A DNA stretch of 64,000 bases from Citrobacter amalonaticus Y19 (GCF_000981805.1 NZ_CP011132.1:372001-436000); one strand, 5' to 3'; positions 17,187 to 25,828 are shown, numbered from the stretch's first letter. Program-made: numbers and translations. Notes: generated from the letters alone by a model not told the origin.

Positions 17187-18577
17187 AATGGATGAACGCG
17201 GTATTATGTAGCGTACTGCTGGGCGTGGCAGGAACAGCCTTCAGTAGTGATGACGTGAAGGAGTCCCCGACGGATTACGCGACGGGCGTCACGCTGGAAA
17301 CCCTCGGCGCATCGCCGTGGTATCGCGTGTCGCTCCCGCAGGCGGTGTATCAGGGGACCGCCTGGCCAGACTTACGCGATGTACGCGTCTTTAACCATGC
17401 CGGGGAGACGGTGCCATTTACGCTGGTGGCGCAGAAAACTCAGCCCGTTACGCCGCAAACGGTCACGTTGCGACTCTTCCCGCTGGATATGTCACCCGTC
17501 CCGCCGCGTGAGGAGGGGCGACGCAGTGGGGAATCTTTTGTCTTACGCTCGAAGACCGGTATTGAAATTCACCTGGAAAGTGATGACGTTAAGTCGGTTG
17601 GACAGAGCTATTTACTGATGCTGCCGGAGGAGATGAAAGACAGTTTTTCCCTGGAGCAGTTGCGTCTGAACTGGAATACCCCGACGGGTAACTGGCAGGG
17701 GAAAGCCTCGGTCTATGTCAGCCGTGATTTACGCTACTGGCGGACCTTGCAGGAAGAGGCGCCGCTGATGGAGCTGACGCGTGATAACGATCGGCTGAAA
17801 ATGGATACCATTGGCGCCAGCCTGACGCTTTCTGCCAGTGGGAATCGTTATCTGCTGGTGATCCTCGATTCGCAAAGCCCGGCGTTGACGTTAAACAGCG
17901 TGAGCGCCATTGCCGAAAGCAGAGAACCGGAATCCGCCCGTATTGAGATCGGCGCGCAAGAAGAGAAGGTGTCAAATGACGAAGCGGTCTGGCACTGGGC
18001 GCAGCCGCAGCCGTTGACCTCGCTCAGAATCGATCTGGACGATGAAGGGGTTTTACCGGTAGAGCTGGCCTGGCGTAGCGCTGAAAAAGCGCCCTGGCAG
18101 CCGCTGACGAAAACCGTGCTTTACCGTCTGAACGGCAAGCGTTCGGAGGATATTCGCCTTTCCGGTCAACTGGTTGAGGCCGTTCGGATGACGACCATTA
18201 ACGCCCGCCTGCCAGAGAGATTGCCCGCGTTGAGCGGGGCGCGGGACAGCTATCAACTGGTGTTCAATACGCAGGGGAAAGGGCCTTACATGCTGGCCTG
18301 GGGAAACCGGGCGGCGCAAAAAGCGGATATTGGTCTTGATCTGCTGATCCCGGCGTCGCTGCGTAAAACGCAGGATATTGACTCTCTGCCGGGGGCTATA
18401 CCCCAGGATGATGTCGCGCTCGGCGGCGAGGCGCGACTGACGGCAACATCGGCTGCAGAGCAACAAAGTCAGTGGAAAACGGTGCTGGTGTGGGGGGCGC
18501 TGATACTCGGTGTCGCCGCGCTGGCGCTGATGGCGTGGCGTATCTGGCGGGAAGTCAAAAAGGACAGCACGCAGTAA
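17183..18577 (+). CDS. DUF3999 family exported protein
   Basis: Protein of 464 residues beginning MKWMNAVLCSVLLGVAGTAFS, a signal peptide likely cleaved near residue 21. The bulk is a beta-rich, periplasm-facing domain with repeated segments such as WYRVSLPQAVYQG and LRYWRTLQEEAPLMEL. One C-terminal membrane helix (about 433-452, WGALILGVAALALMAW) is followed by a basic tail, so it is probably anchored with a small cytoplasmic end. The ATG at 17183 is coupled to the DUF2339 stop; an upstream in-frame extension to 16484 runs inside that gene and is rejected. The function is unknown. Confidence 0.85.
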   Translation: MKWMNAVLCSVLLGVAGTAFSSDDVKESPTDYATGVTLETLGASPWYRVSLPQAVYQGTAWPDLRDVRVFNHAGETVPFTLVAQKTQPVTPQTVTLRLFPLDMSPVPPREEGRRSGESFVLRSKTGIEIHLESDDVKSVGQSYLLMLPEEMKDSFSLEQLRLNWNTPTGNWQGKASVYVSRDLRYWRTLQEEAPLMELTRDNDRLKMDTIGASLTLSASGNRYLLVILDSQSPALTLNSVSAIAESREPESARIEIGAQEEKVSNDEAVWHWAQPQPLTSLRIDLDDEGVLPVELAWRSAEKAPWQPLTKTVLYRLNGKRSEDIRLSGQLVEAVRMTTINARLPERLPALSGARDSYQLVFNTQGKGPYMLAWGNRAAQKADIGLDLLIPASLRKTQDIDSLPGAIPQDDVALGGEARLTATSAAEQQSQWKTVLVWGALILGVAALALMAWRIWREVKKDSTQ

Positions 18578-18580
18578 GTC

Positions 18581-18605
18581 ATAAAAAGGCTCGCCGTGGC
18601 GAGCC
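18581..18605 (-). terminator. Terminator at the 3' end of the aldolase-kinase-PTS operon
   Basis: Stem GGCTCGCC / GGCGAGCC with loop GT (18588-18605). Read on the minus strand it is followed by TTTTTAT, an intrinsic terminator shape, about 100 bases after the aldolase stop. The same 23 bases recur at 23189-23211. Confidence 0.7.
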
Positions 18606-18703
18606 GGTCAGGTTATTAGCAAGATATCGCCCGCCCCGGCGTTGACCGGCGGCGGGTTTCTCCCTGAGACTGAGATGGCGTCAGTCTGTAAAGCCACACG
18701 TTT

Positions 18704-19564
18704 CTAATAGCGGTTTTGCGAGCCAAAAAGCTCGATGCGCCGCGCAATCATCTCGCGTACCGGTTTCAGCCCCTGATTGATCACTTTGCGTGGATCGTTT
18801 ACGTCGTGACCGGTGTCGGCGGCAAATATCTCTTTCACTTCCTGGCACCAGGCGTACATATTTTCAGTATTGACGTTAATTTTTGCTGTACCGCAGGCAA
18901 TGGCTTTACGCATGTCGTCGTCGGCAATACCGGTGCCGCCATGCAATACCAGAGGCACTTGTACCAGCCCGGAAATGGTTTTCATCTCCGTAAACCCCAG
19001 TTTAGCTTTGCCTTTATACAGTCCATGAGTTGAACCCAGCGCGGCGGCCAGACAATCGACCTGGGTTTCTTTGACCAGGGTGTAGCACTCCTGGGGATCG
19101 GCGTAAATCACCTCGGAATTGACAATGCCGTCTTCGCTGCCGGCGATGGTGCCGAGTTCCGCCTCAACCGAAATACCTTTGCTGTGGGCCAGTTCCACCA
19201 GATGACGGGTGATGGCCAGGTTCTCGTTAAACGGCAGATGCGAACCATCAAACATAATAGAACTGAATCCGGCTTCAATAGCCGCTTCGCAAGCTTCGCG
19301 GGTGGTTCCATGATCCAGGTGCAGTGCGACCGGAATATCAATGTTTAAATAATCCATCGCATTAACCACGATGTCATGAATACATTTTAATCCCAGCATA
19401 TGTTTAACCGTACCGCCGGAAACACCTAAAATAACCGGAGAGCGCAGTTGTTGTCCGGTGCTTAATACGGCACCGACCCATTCCAGATTATTAATATTGA
19501 ATTGCCCTACGGCATAACCGTCCCGTAGGGCATGCTGAAGCATGTCCTTCATAGAAACTAACAT
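18704..19564 (-). CDS. Class II ketose-bisphosphate aldolase
   Basis: Zinc aldolase of 286 residues that should cleave a ketose bisphosphate, or a related sugar phosphate, to dihydroxyacetone phosphate plus an aldehyde. The start chosen is the ATG at 19564 (MLVSMKDMLQHALRDG), with AGAGG 7 bases upstream; a GTG two codons earlier is possible. It resembles the Bacillus FbaA/GatY branch: catalytic D84 with zinc ligand H85 (HLDHGT), H180 (GSTHG) and H208 (VLHGGTG), and the phosphate segment KINVNTEN. It is the last gene of the PTS-kinase operon, so its substrate is probably the product of the kinase. Tagatose, fructose or another ketose cannot be told apart from sequence. Confidence 0.92.
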   Translation of the reverse strand: MLVSMKDMLQHALRDGYAVGQFNINNLEWVGAVLSTGQQLRSPVILGVSGGTVKHMLGLKCIHDIVVNAMDYLNIDIPVALHLDHGTTREACEAAIEAGFSSIMFDGSHLPFNENLAITRHLVELAHSKGISVEAELGTIAGSEDGIVNSEVIYADPQECYTLVKETQVDCLAAALGSTHGLYKGKAKLGFTEMKTISGLVQVPLVLHGGTGIADDDMRKAIACGTAKINVNTENMYAWCQEVKEIFAADTGHDVNDPRKVINQGLKPVREMIARRIELFGSQNRY

Positions 19565-19593
19565 AATCACCTCTTGATATTAATTAAAAGCAA

Positions 19594-20556
19594 TTACTCG
19601 CCATAATATTGCTTTAAATTTCTTTCATAGCTATTCAACGAGTTGTGGACAACGGCAAGGTCCGGCATTGATTCGCGTACGCCTTTTTTTTCTATGGAAA
19701 TTGCGGCGGTCAGGCTGGCAAATAAGATAATATTATCAATATGCCATGAGTAATGAACACCGTAAGTAAAGGCTCCGTGAAATACATCTCCTGCACCCGT
19801 GGTATCAACGGCATTGCACAGCCAGGCAGGAACAATTTGCAGCATCCCATTTTTTAATAGCGCACAACCCTTTTCTCCGAGTGTAATAAATGCTTCCCCG
19901 CGACAAATTTTATTTAACTCGACCAGTGCTGCTTTAATTTCCGCTTCGGTACTCAACGCGTGGTATCCCATATAGTCACGGGCAAAATGCTCGCTGACCA
20001 CAAAGTAATCGGTCCAGGCCGCTAGCTTAATATTACTGTCACGTAATGAACCGCCATCCATAACCACTCGCGCCGAGGGGAGTTTCTTAATTAAATACTC
20101 ACTGATTTCTGCTTCATGACCATCAATTAATAGCGTTACTGGCTCTTCGGATGCAATCAACCGTTCAGCCAGATCGTCAAGTTTGAGCTTCTGGTCATAG
20201 GTTAGCGAAGGTGGGGTCTGCATTTTACGGGTAATAATTGTCCGCGACCCCGTTAAGCGGTTCACCAACACCGATGCCAGCGGCGTGATCATTTCATCTG
20301 AGAAGACGACCTGGCTGGTATCGACGCCCGCTTCAGCAAACTCATCGATAATACGTTGGCCGTAAAGATCCTGATTCAGATGGCCGATGTAATAAACATC
20401 TTCGCCCCATAATCCCAGTAGCCACGCTGCGTTTGCTGCCGGACCGCCGCCACTTTCAATAAAGTCATGGCAGAAATTCTTGGTATTTTCCTGCGGCCAT
20501 TCGTTCAAAAAGAAAAACTGATCAAAACATGAAAATCCAATGGACAAGATAGCCAT
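19594..20556 (-). CDS. PfkB-family sugar kinase
   Basis: Ribokinase/PfkB-fold kinase of 320 residues starting MAILSIGFSCFDQFFFLNEW. The sugar-binding signature SGGGPAANAA lies at residues 35-44. The ATP/anion-hole signature DTTGAGDVFHGAF starts at residue 251, with catalytic base D257. It probably phosphorylates the sugar phosphate delivered by the adjacent PTS, producing the bisphosphate used by the downstream aldolase. It sits 66 bases after EIIC and 29 before the aldolase gene. No close named homologue was recognised. Confidence 0.9.
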   Translation of the reverse strand: MAILSIGFSCFDQFFFLNEWPQENTKNFCHDFIESGGGPAANAAWLLGLWGEDVYYIGHLNQDLYGQRIIDEFAEAGVDTSQVVFSDEMITPLASVLVNRLTGSRTIITRKMQTPPSLTYDQKLKLDDLAERLIASEEPVTLLIDGHEAEISEYLIKKLPSARVVMDGGSLRDSNIKLAAWTDYFVVSEHFARDYMGYHALSTEAEIKAALVELNKICRGEAFITLGEKGCALLKNGMLQIVPAWLCNAVDTTGAGDVFHGAFTYGVHYSWHIDNIILFASLTAAISIEKKGVRESMPDLAVVHNSLNSYERNLKQYYGE

Positions 20557-20622
20557 AACAACTCCTGATTATTTTGTCAGCTGCGGGAAGAAATCCCTTC
20601 CCGCAGGGAAAAATGAAACTGC

Positions 20623-22014
20623 TTATTCATTTTTCTTATCCGCAGTGAGCTCCTCATAGCTGAGTGTGTCACCGACCACGCGAACCGAACGGAAGCAGAA
20701 TGGCACCAGCAGTGCGACAATAAGCGCCAGACAAATCAGATAGATAGTGATCTGGCCGAACTGGGTGAAGGCGTTACCAATAATAATTCCCCACACCGCG
20801 AAGTCAAAGTCAGCAAAGGTGCTGTTTTCGAAGCCCAGGTTGCCCAATGCCGGAAGCAGCATGGCTGGCAAGAAAGCAAGGAATATGCCGCCGATGAATG
20901 AGGCGATGATGCAGCCGCGTTTTCCGCCAAGCTTGTCGGCGAATACCCCGGAAGTCCCGCCGCAGAAGAAGTGCGGTACCATGCCCGGAATAATCAGCGC
21001 CATCCCCAGTCCGCCCAGCATGAGCATACCGACCAGACCGCCAACAAATGAGCTGATAAAGCCTACGACGACTGCGGTAGGGCTAAAGGTGAAGAAGACC
21101 GCGCAGTCAACGGCTGGGATCGAGTCAGGAATCAACTTCTGGCTAATCCCCTGGAATGCCGGAACCAGATCGCCGAGGATCAGTCGCACGCCGTTGTAGA
21201 CGATGGCGACGCCAACCGCAAACTGCAGACCGGTAAGGATAGAGAAGATCAACATGTTCTGATCCGTTATCGTACGTAGATATTCAGTACCGGCGACGGC
21301 GCTGCATACAAAGTAGATAATGAACATCACAATCCCGGTAGTGACCGTGGTATCGCGCAAAAAGCCCCACTTTTCTGAGATTTCAGTATCGGCGAATGAG
21401 TTTGCCGGGTTACCCGTTTTTGTGGCGATCCAGGCTGAGATGTAATAGCCCAGAGAGCCAAAGTGCCCCATTGCAATGCCGCCATCCTCCGTCACCTGTT
21501 TGGTATAACGCTGACCGATTGCCGGAGAAATCGCCGACCATGAGCCGAGCAAGAATCCGCCAATTAACACTAACATCCAGCCGCGGAATTCTGCTGCCTG
21601 TAGTACCGCTGAAAACAGACACGCCAGAAAGAATGAGTGGTGGCCGGTCAGAAAGATATATTTGTACTTGGTACAGCGAGCAATAATGAGGTTAAAAATA
21701 AAACCTAACAGCAAAATGCTCATGGTTTCCACACCCAGCACTTTCTGCGCGACGGAAACAATGGCCTCGTTGTTAGGAATAACGCCGCGAATATTAAATC
21801 CGGCTTCGATAATTCCGCCAAGCGGGTTCAGGTTGGCAACGATAACTCCAGCACCTGCGCTTAACATTAAATACCCTAAAATAGGTTTTAAGGTACCGGT
21901 GAGCAATTTATTCCCAGGGGAGCGCAGCGCCACTAAACCGACAAATGCGATAATCCCCATCAGGAAGGCGGGTTGGCTAAATATTTCTGATAAGAAACTA
22001 AGAATAGCCTGCAT
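20623..22014 (-). CDS. PTS EIIC permease, UlaA (ascorbate/galactitol) type
   Basis: Membrane transport subunit of 463 residues with about 10-12 hydrophobic segments. It is similar in layout to E. coli UlaA: LLGIVAF/GIIAFVGLVALRS near the start, FLTGHHSFF, TEDGGIAMGHFGSLGYYISAW, and NGVRLILGDLVPAFQGISQKLIPDSIPAVDC split across the middle. UlaA carries ascorbate, but no ascorbate catabolic genes (ulaD, E, F, G types) are present here. The neighbouring kinase and aldolase instead point to a ketose or polyol. Substrate unassigned. Confidence 0.88.
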   Translation of the reverse strand: MQAILSFLSEIFSQPAFLMGIIAFVGLVALRSPGNKLLTGTLKPILGYLMLSAGAGVIVANLNPLGGIIEAGFNIRGVIPNNEAIVSVAQKVLGVETMSILLLGFIFNLIIARCTKYKYIFLTGHHSFFLACLFSAVLQAAEFRGWMLVLIGGFLLGSWSAISPAIGQRYTKQVTEDGGIAMGHFGSLGYYISAWIATKTGNPANSFADTEISEKWGFLRDTTVTTGIVMFIIYFVCSAVAGTEYLRTITDQNMLIFSILTGLQFAVGVAIVYNGVRLILGDLVPAFQGISQKLIPDSIPAVDCAVFFTFSPTAVVVGFISSFVGGLVGMLMLGGLGMALIIPGMVPHFFCGGTSGVFADKLGGKRGCIIASFIGGIFLAFLPAMLLPALGNLGFENSTFADFDFAVWGIIIGNAFTQFGQITIYLICLALIVALLVPFCFRSVRVVGDTLSYEELTADKKNE

Positions 22015-22034
22015 GATCGTTCCCTCAATAATGA

Positions 22035-22322
22035 TTAAGAGTGAGTTGCAGCAATTTTGGTGAGTGCTTCGGTAATATCTTCAGCAATCTTCGCTTTGTG
22101 TACGTAGCTACGAATAATGGCGACGTTACAGTGCGCAGGAAACTGGTTTGCCAGTTCTTTAATCGTGACATAAAGATCGGCTTTTTCTCCTACGGCGTTA
22201 GCGAAATCAACGGAAGCAACATCGGCTTTGATGCCTAATTCATCACATATTTTTTTGACATTATTCGCAGCCATTAATGAGCTGCCAATACCGTTACCAC
22301 AAACCGTTCTGATAACTAACAT
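22035..22322 (-). CDS. PTS EIIB component, lactose/ascorbate type
   Basis: Phosphotransfer protein of 95 residues. Phospho-cysteine C8 lies in the P-loop-like segment VCGNGIGSSL, typical of UlaB/GatB proteins. It accepts phosphate from EIIA and passes it to the sugar during transport through EIIC. It lies 5 bases after EIIA and 20 before EIIC, as a separate short polypeptide rather than a fusion. Confidence 0.9.
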   Translation of the reverse strand: MLVIRTVCGNGIGSSLMAANNVKKICDELGIKADVASVDFANAVGEKADLYVTIKELANQFPAHCNVAIIRSYVHKAKIAEDITEALTKIAATHS

Positions 22323-22327
22323 AATGA

Positions 22328-22774
22328 CTACTCCATTTGTTTTTGGATGAAATGTAATACGGAATTAGGGTCATTCTCCTGTTGAAGAAAGGTCACAATA
22401 TCGGACTCAATCAGTGAGGCTATCAGTTGGATCATTTTTATATGACTATCGGCATTCGCGCCTGCGATGGCGATGACGACGTTAACCGGATCAAACTCCT
22501 CATGGCCAAAGGCGAGCGGTTGTTGACTGGTGACTAACGAAAATCCGGTTAGCAATGCGCCTTTTTCTGGCCGGGCATGAGGCATCGCCAGTCCATAATC
22601 GATAACAATGGCGGAACCGAAATCCCGGTAGACCTTAACCATTTCACTGACATATTCCGGGCGACAAATATTTTGCCGGACCAGTAACGAGCCAGCCTGT
22701 TCGATAGCCTGCTCGGGGCTGGAAATATTCTGCTTAAGCGCAATCAGTCCTGGGTTAAAAATAATGTCCATCAT
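22328..22774 (-). CDS. PTS EIIA component, fructose/mannitol-like (UlaC type)
   Basis: Phosphotransfer protein of 148 residues with the active-site histidine H66 in GLAMPHARPE, accepting phosphate from HPr. Two ATGs are adjacent (22774 and 22771). The second is 7 bases from AAGGA and may be the real one. It is the first gene of the operon and lies downstream of two CRP-like sites. No transcription regulator gene adjoins the operon. Confidence 0.9.
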   Translation of the reverse strand: MMDIIFNPGLIALKQNISSPEQAIEQAGSLLVRQNICRPEYVSEMVKVYRDFGSAIVIDYGLAMPHARPEKGALLTGFSLVTSQQPLAFGHEEFDPVNVVIAIAGANADSHIKMIQLIASLIESDIVTFLQQENDPNSVLHFIQKQME

Positions 22775-23187
22775 CCGATCCTTAATGCGTTCATATTCCT
22801 GAACTCGATCATGGCCAAATATATCAACAAAAATTATGAGTCAGATCACATATAGATTTTTAAATATTGAAGTCGATCACATCAGGGGAACGTTGGAATT
22901 ATTTTGTCGGCAAGCAGAATATTTTTTATATTGTTTAATATCAATGAGTTGCGTTGATTATTTTTTGCGCGGAAGAAACGGAAAAGAAAGATAAGCCGTC
23001 AAATGTCTGAATTTAAAATGAAGTAATGAGATGTTAATCACAAATAATGGGGTGTTTTTTTTACAAAGTTTGAACGAGTTTGCAAAAATCAGGCCGAAGG
23101 GCGATTTTACTCATTCACGACATCAATATTGTAGGGTGGTAAGTTAGAAAGATGTTACCAGATGGTAAGGTTTAGCGTTCAGCAAAC
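22775..23187. promoter_or_regulatory. AT-rich control region of the PTS operon with two CRP-like sites
   Basis: No gene is seen in this 410-base AT-rich stretch. Two sites resemble the CRP consensus TGTGA-N6-TCACA: TATGA-N6-TCACA at 22835-22850 and ATTGA-N6-TCACA at 22866-22881. Their centres are 31 bases apart, about three helical turns. A weak -10 (CATGAT on the minus strand, 22813 to 22808) lies 32 bases from the nearer centre, as in class II CRP promoters. This suggests catabolite control. Confidence 0.55.
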
Positions 23188-23211
23188 AAAAAAGGCTCGC
23201 CGTGGCGAGCC
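23188..23211 (-). terminator. Terminator of the peroxiredoxin gene
   Basis: Stem GGCTCGCC (23194-23201) / GGCGAGCC (23204-23211), loop GT, followed on the minus strand by six T residues. It lies 22 bases after the peroxiredoxin stop. Its 23 bases are identical to those at 18583-18605. Confidence 0.85.
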
Positions 23212-23232
23212 TTCTTCGTTAATTCATGCCAA

Positions 23233-23835
23233 TTACAGGCTGGAGACGTTCTCGGTCAGGTATTTTGCAACGCCGTCCGGAGAGGCGTTCATACCTTCTT
23301 TACCTTTTTCCCACTGTGCCGGGCAAACTTCGCCGTGCTCTTCGTGGAACTGCAGCGCGTCAACCATACGCAGCATTTCGTCGATGTTACGACCCAGCGG
23401 CAGGTCGTTAACCACCTGGTGACGAACCACGCCGTTCGCGTCGATCAGGAAAGAACCACGCAGCGCAACGCCCGCTTCCGGGTGCTCGATACCGTAGGCT
23501 TTCTGAATTTCACGCTTAACGTCAGCAACCATTGCGTATTTCACTGCACCGATGCCGCCTTTGTCGACAGGGGTGTTACGCCATGCGTTGTGGACGAATT
23601 CAGAGTCAAAAGAAACGCCAACCACTTCAACGCCGCGTTTCTGGAATTCTTCGTAACGTTTGTCGAACGCGATCAGTTCAGACGGGCAAACGAAAGTGAA
23701 GTCCATCGGCCAGAAGAACAGAACGGTCGTTTTGCCGTTGGTGTGCTGTTTGAAATTGAAGTTTTCAACAATCTCACCGCTACCGAGTACCGCAGCTGCT
23801 GTGAAATCCGGAGCCTGACGAGTCACCAGTACCAT
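23233..23835 (-). CDS. tsaA: 2-Cys peroxiredoxin (TsaA/AhpC type)
   Basis: Cytoplasmic thiol peroxidase of 200 residues that reduces hydrogen peroxide and organic peroxides. The start is the ATG at 23835 (MVLVTRQAPDFTAAA), behind CAGGAGAA; a longer frame to 23910 adds 25 implausible residues. Peroxidatic C50 sits in PMDFTFVCPSE with T47 and P43. Resolving C171 is in GEVCPAQW, and R126 is in ALRGSF. Salmonella carries a similar gene between malZ and acpH, whereas E. coli K-12 does not. The gene symbol follows the Salmonella usage. Confidence 0.9.
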   Translation of the reverse strand: MVLVTRQAPDFTAAAVLGSGEIVENFNFKQHTNGKTTVLFFWPMDFTFVCPSELIAFDKRYEEFQKRGVEVVGVSFDSEFVHNAWRNTPVDKGGIGAVKYAMVADVKREIQKAYGIEHPEAGVALRGSFLIDANGVVRHQVVNDLPLGRNIDEMLRMVDALQFHEEHGEVCPAQWEKGKEGMNASPDGVAKYLTENVSSL

Positions 23836-23960
23836 ATTATTCTCCTGCAAAGTTAAGGGGTTTTGGAACGCAACGCGGGCCAGTATAGAAGGTGATGGCG
23901 AATAAGACAAAGAGGCGCTGACAATCGTTCAGTGAGCTTTTGCCTATCAATCTGGCTTCT

Positions 23961-24083
23961 GTACACAAAATCATTCAAGGTGCATCAAGGCGGCAAGTCT
24001 GAGAACCCCAGGAGCTTACTCAAGTAAGTGACTGGGGTGAGCCGACGCAGCCAACGCAGAGGCAGTTTGAAGGATGACGTGTA
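23961..24083. repeat. ERIC (IRU) element
   Basis: Contains the diagnostic core CCCCAGGAGCTTACTC at about 24005-24021 and AAGTAAGTGACTGGGGTGAG at 24023-24042, with outer ends TACAC...CATTCAAG and CTTTGAAG-like sequence in inverted orientation. At about 123 bases it is close to full length. It fills the gap between the peroxiredoxin promoter side and the acpH stop. Confidence 0.88.
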
Positions 24084-24085
24084 AA

Positions 24086-24667
24086 TTAAAGCTGCTTGTT
24101 TTTCGCCTGCTCCATCATGCGCGGATAAAACCGCCAGAAGCGCGCTTCCAGCGCATCGTAATGGTGGTCCAGGTCATACCAGGAGTCGCGGAGCGCATCC
24201 AGACGCGGACGGCGGCTCGCCATCCCGTTCAGCACATTCTGAATAAAATCCATATCGCGATAGCGCTCCAGCCACTTTTCTGACCACAGGTAATCGTTCA
24301 GATTGACAAAGCGCGGCGGCGAATCGGGCAGAATGGTGGAGACCTGAGCATGGGCATAGCCGACAAAGGACTGTAGCGGAAACTCAGGGGAAATTTGCGT
24401 CCAGTGGCGTGAGAGAAAATGATCCCACATCACATCCAGCGTAATGGGCGCGACGCGGCGCGTTTCGGGGCGAAACCACTCTTTTGCTTCTTTTACTTCC
24501 GGCAGATTATCGGTGAGCACGTCGATGCGACGATGCATGAAAATACCGTCCACCACCTCGGCAGGCCAGGAATCCGCGGGATTACCCCGGACAAAATCGG
24601 CCAGCAGATTGCCGGAAAGTGAGCTGTCAGCGAGATGTGCAAGGTGCAGGTGAGCTAGAAAATTCAT
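24086..24667 (-). CDS. acpH: Acyl carrier protein phosphodiesterase AcpH
   Basis: Removes the 4'-phosphopantetheine group from acyl carrier protein, regenerating apo-ACP. It has 193 residues, the same as E. coli, starting MNFLAHLHLAHLADSSLSGN. His/Asp residues typical of the HD-like fold are present: FMHRRIDVLTD and DVMWDHFLSRHW. The stop codon touches an ERIC element, so the transcript's 3' end carries that structure. Divergent from queA. Confidence 0.96.
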   Translation of the reverse strand: MNFLAHLHLAHLADSSLSGNLLADFVRGNPADSWPAEVVDGIFMHRRIDVLTDNLPEVKEAKEWFRPETRRVAPITLDVMWDHFLSRHWTQISPEFPLQSFVGYAHAQVSTILPDSPPRFVNLNDYLWSEKWLERYRDMDFIQNVLNGMASRRPRLDALRDSWYDLDHHYDALEARFWRFYPRMMEQAKNKQL

Positions 24668-24757
24668 GGTTTACTGTTTATCCAGAGGGGTAAAGGTTGC
24701 AGGGAGAACGCCCCGGCACTAGACTACCCGCCTCTTATTTTAGTCTGAGTCAGTGTC

Positions 24758-25828
24758 ATGCGCGTTACCGATTTTTCCTTTGAATTACCCGAATCCCTGA
24801 TTGCCCACTACCCACAGCCGGAACGCAGTAGCTGCCGTTTGCTGTCGCTGGACGGGCCGACGGGCGCGCTGACGCATGGTACTTTCACCGATCTGCTCGA
24901 TAAGCTCAACCCTGGCGATCTGCTGGTCTTTAATAATACCCGTGTGATCCCGGCGCGTCTGTTTGGCCGTAAAGCCAGCGGTGGCAAGATTGAAGTCCTC
25001 GTTGAGCGCATGCTGGATGATAAACGCATCCTTGCACATATTCGCGCCTCCAAAGCACCGAAACCGGGCGCAGAACTGCTGCTGGGCGATGACGAAAGTA
25101 TTAATGCGACGATGACAGCCCGCCACGGCGCACTGTTCGAAGTCGAGTTTAACGATGCGCGTCCGGTGTTGGATATTCTCAATGCTATCGGCCATATGCC
25201 GCTGCCGCCGTACATCGACCGTCCGGATGAAGACGCCGACCGTGAGCTTTACCAGACGGTTTACAGCGAAAAACCAGGCGCCGTAGCCGCGCCGACCGCG
25301 GGCCTGCACTTTGACGAACCGCTGCTGGAAAAACTGCGCGAGAAAGGTATTGAGATGGCGTTTGTCACGCTGCACGTCGGCGCGGGGACGTTCCAGCCGG
25401 TGCGTGTGGACACCATTGAAGATCACATCATGCATTCTGAGTATGCGGAAGTGCCGCAAGAAGTCGTGGACGCGGTGCTGGCGGCGAAAGCGCGCGGTAA
25501 CCGGGTGATTGCGGTAGGGACGACCTCGGTGCGTTCTCTGGAGAGCGCAGCACAGGCGGCGAAGCACGCGCTCATTGAACCGTTCTTTGGCGACACACAA
25601 ATCTTCATCTACCCAGGTTATCAATACAACGTGATTGATGCGTTGGTGACCAACTTCCATTTGCCTGAGTCGACATTGATTATGCTGGTCTCGGCGTTTG
25701 CGGGTTACCAGCATACGATGAATGCCTACAAGGCTGCGGTAGAACAAAATTATCGCTTTTTTAGCTACGGGGACGCGATGTTTATCACGTACAATCCGCA
25801 AGCTTTGAATGAACGCGTTGGGGAATAA
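24758..25828 (+). CDS. queA: S-adenosylmethionine:tRNA ribosyltransferase-isomerase QueA
   Basis: Transfers and isomerises the ribosyl part of S-adenosylmethionine onto preQ1 in tRNA, giving epoxyqueuosine at position 34. It has 356 residues, full length, starting MRVTDFSFELPESLIAHYP. The family segments NNTRVIPARLFG, PTAGLHFDEPLL, LHVGAGTFQPV and TNFHLPESTLIMLVSAFAG are present. First gene of the queA-tgt-yajC-secD-secF order; 54 bases before tgt. Confidence 0.98.
   Translation: MRVTDFSFELPESLIAHYPQPERSSCRLLSLDGPTGALTHGTFTDLLDKLNPGDLLVFNNTRVIPARLFGRKASGGKIEVLVERMLDDKRILAHIRASKAPKPGAELLLGDDESINATMTARHGALFEVEFNDARPVLDILNAIGHMPLPPYIDRPDEDADRELYQTVYSEKPGAVAAPTAGLHFDEPLLEKLREKGIEMAFVTLHVGAGTFQPVRVDTIEDHIMHSEYAEVPQEVVDAVLAAKARGNRVIAVGTTSVRSLESAAQAAKHALIEPFFGDTQIFIYPGYQYNVIDALVTNFHLPESTLIMLVSAFAGYQHTMNAYKAAVEQNYRFFSYGDAMFITYNPQALNERVGE

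Noticed and set aside
23961..24083. Repeat near acpH considered as part of a CRISPR array or attachment site
   Set aside because: Its core matches the ERIC element, it occurs once, and there are no spacers, cas genes or integrase nearby.
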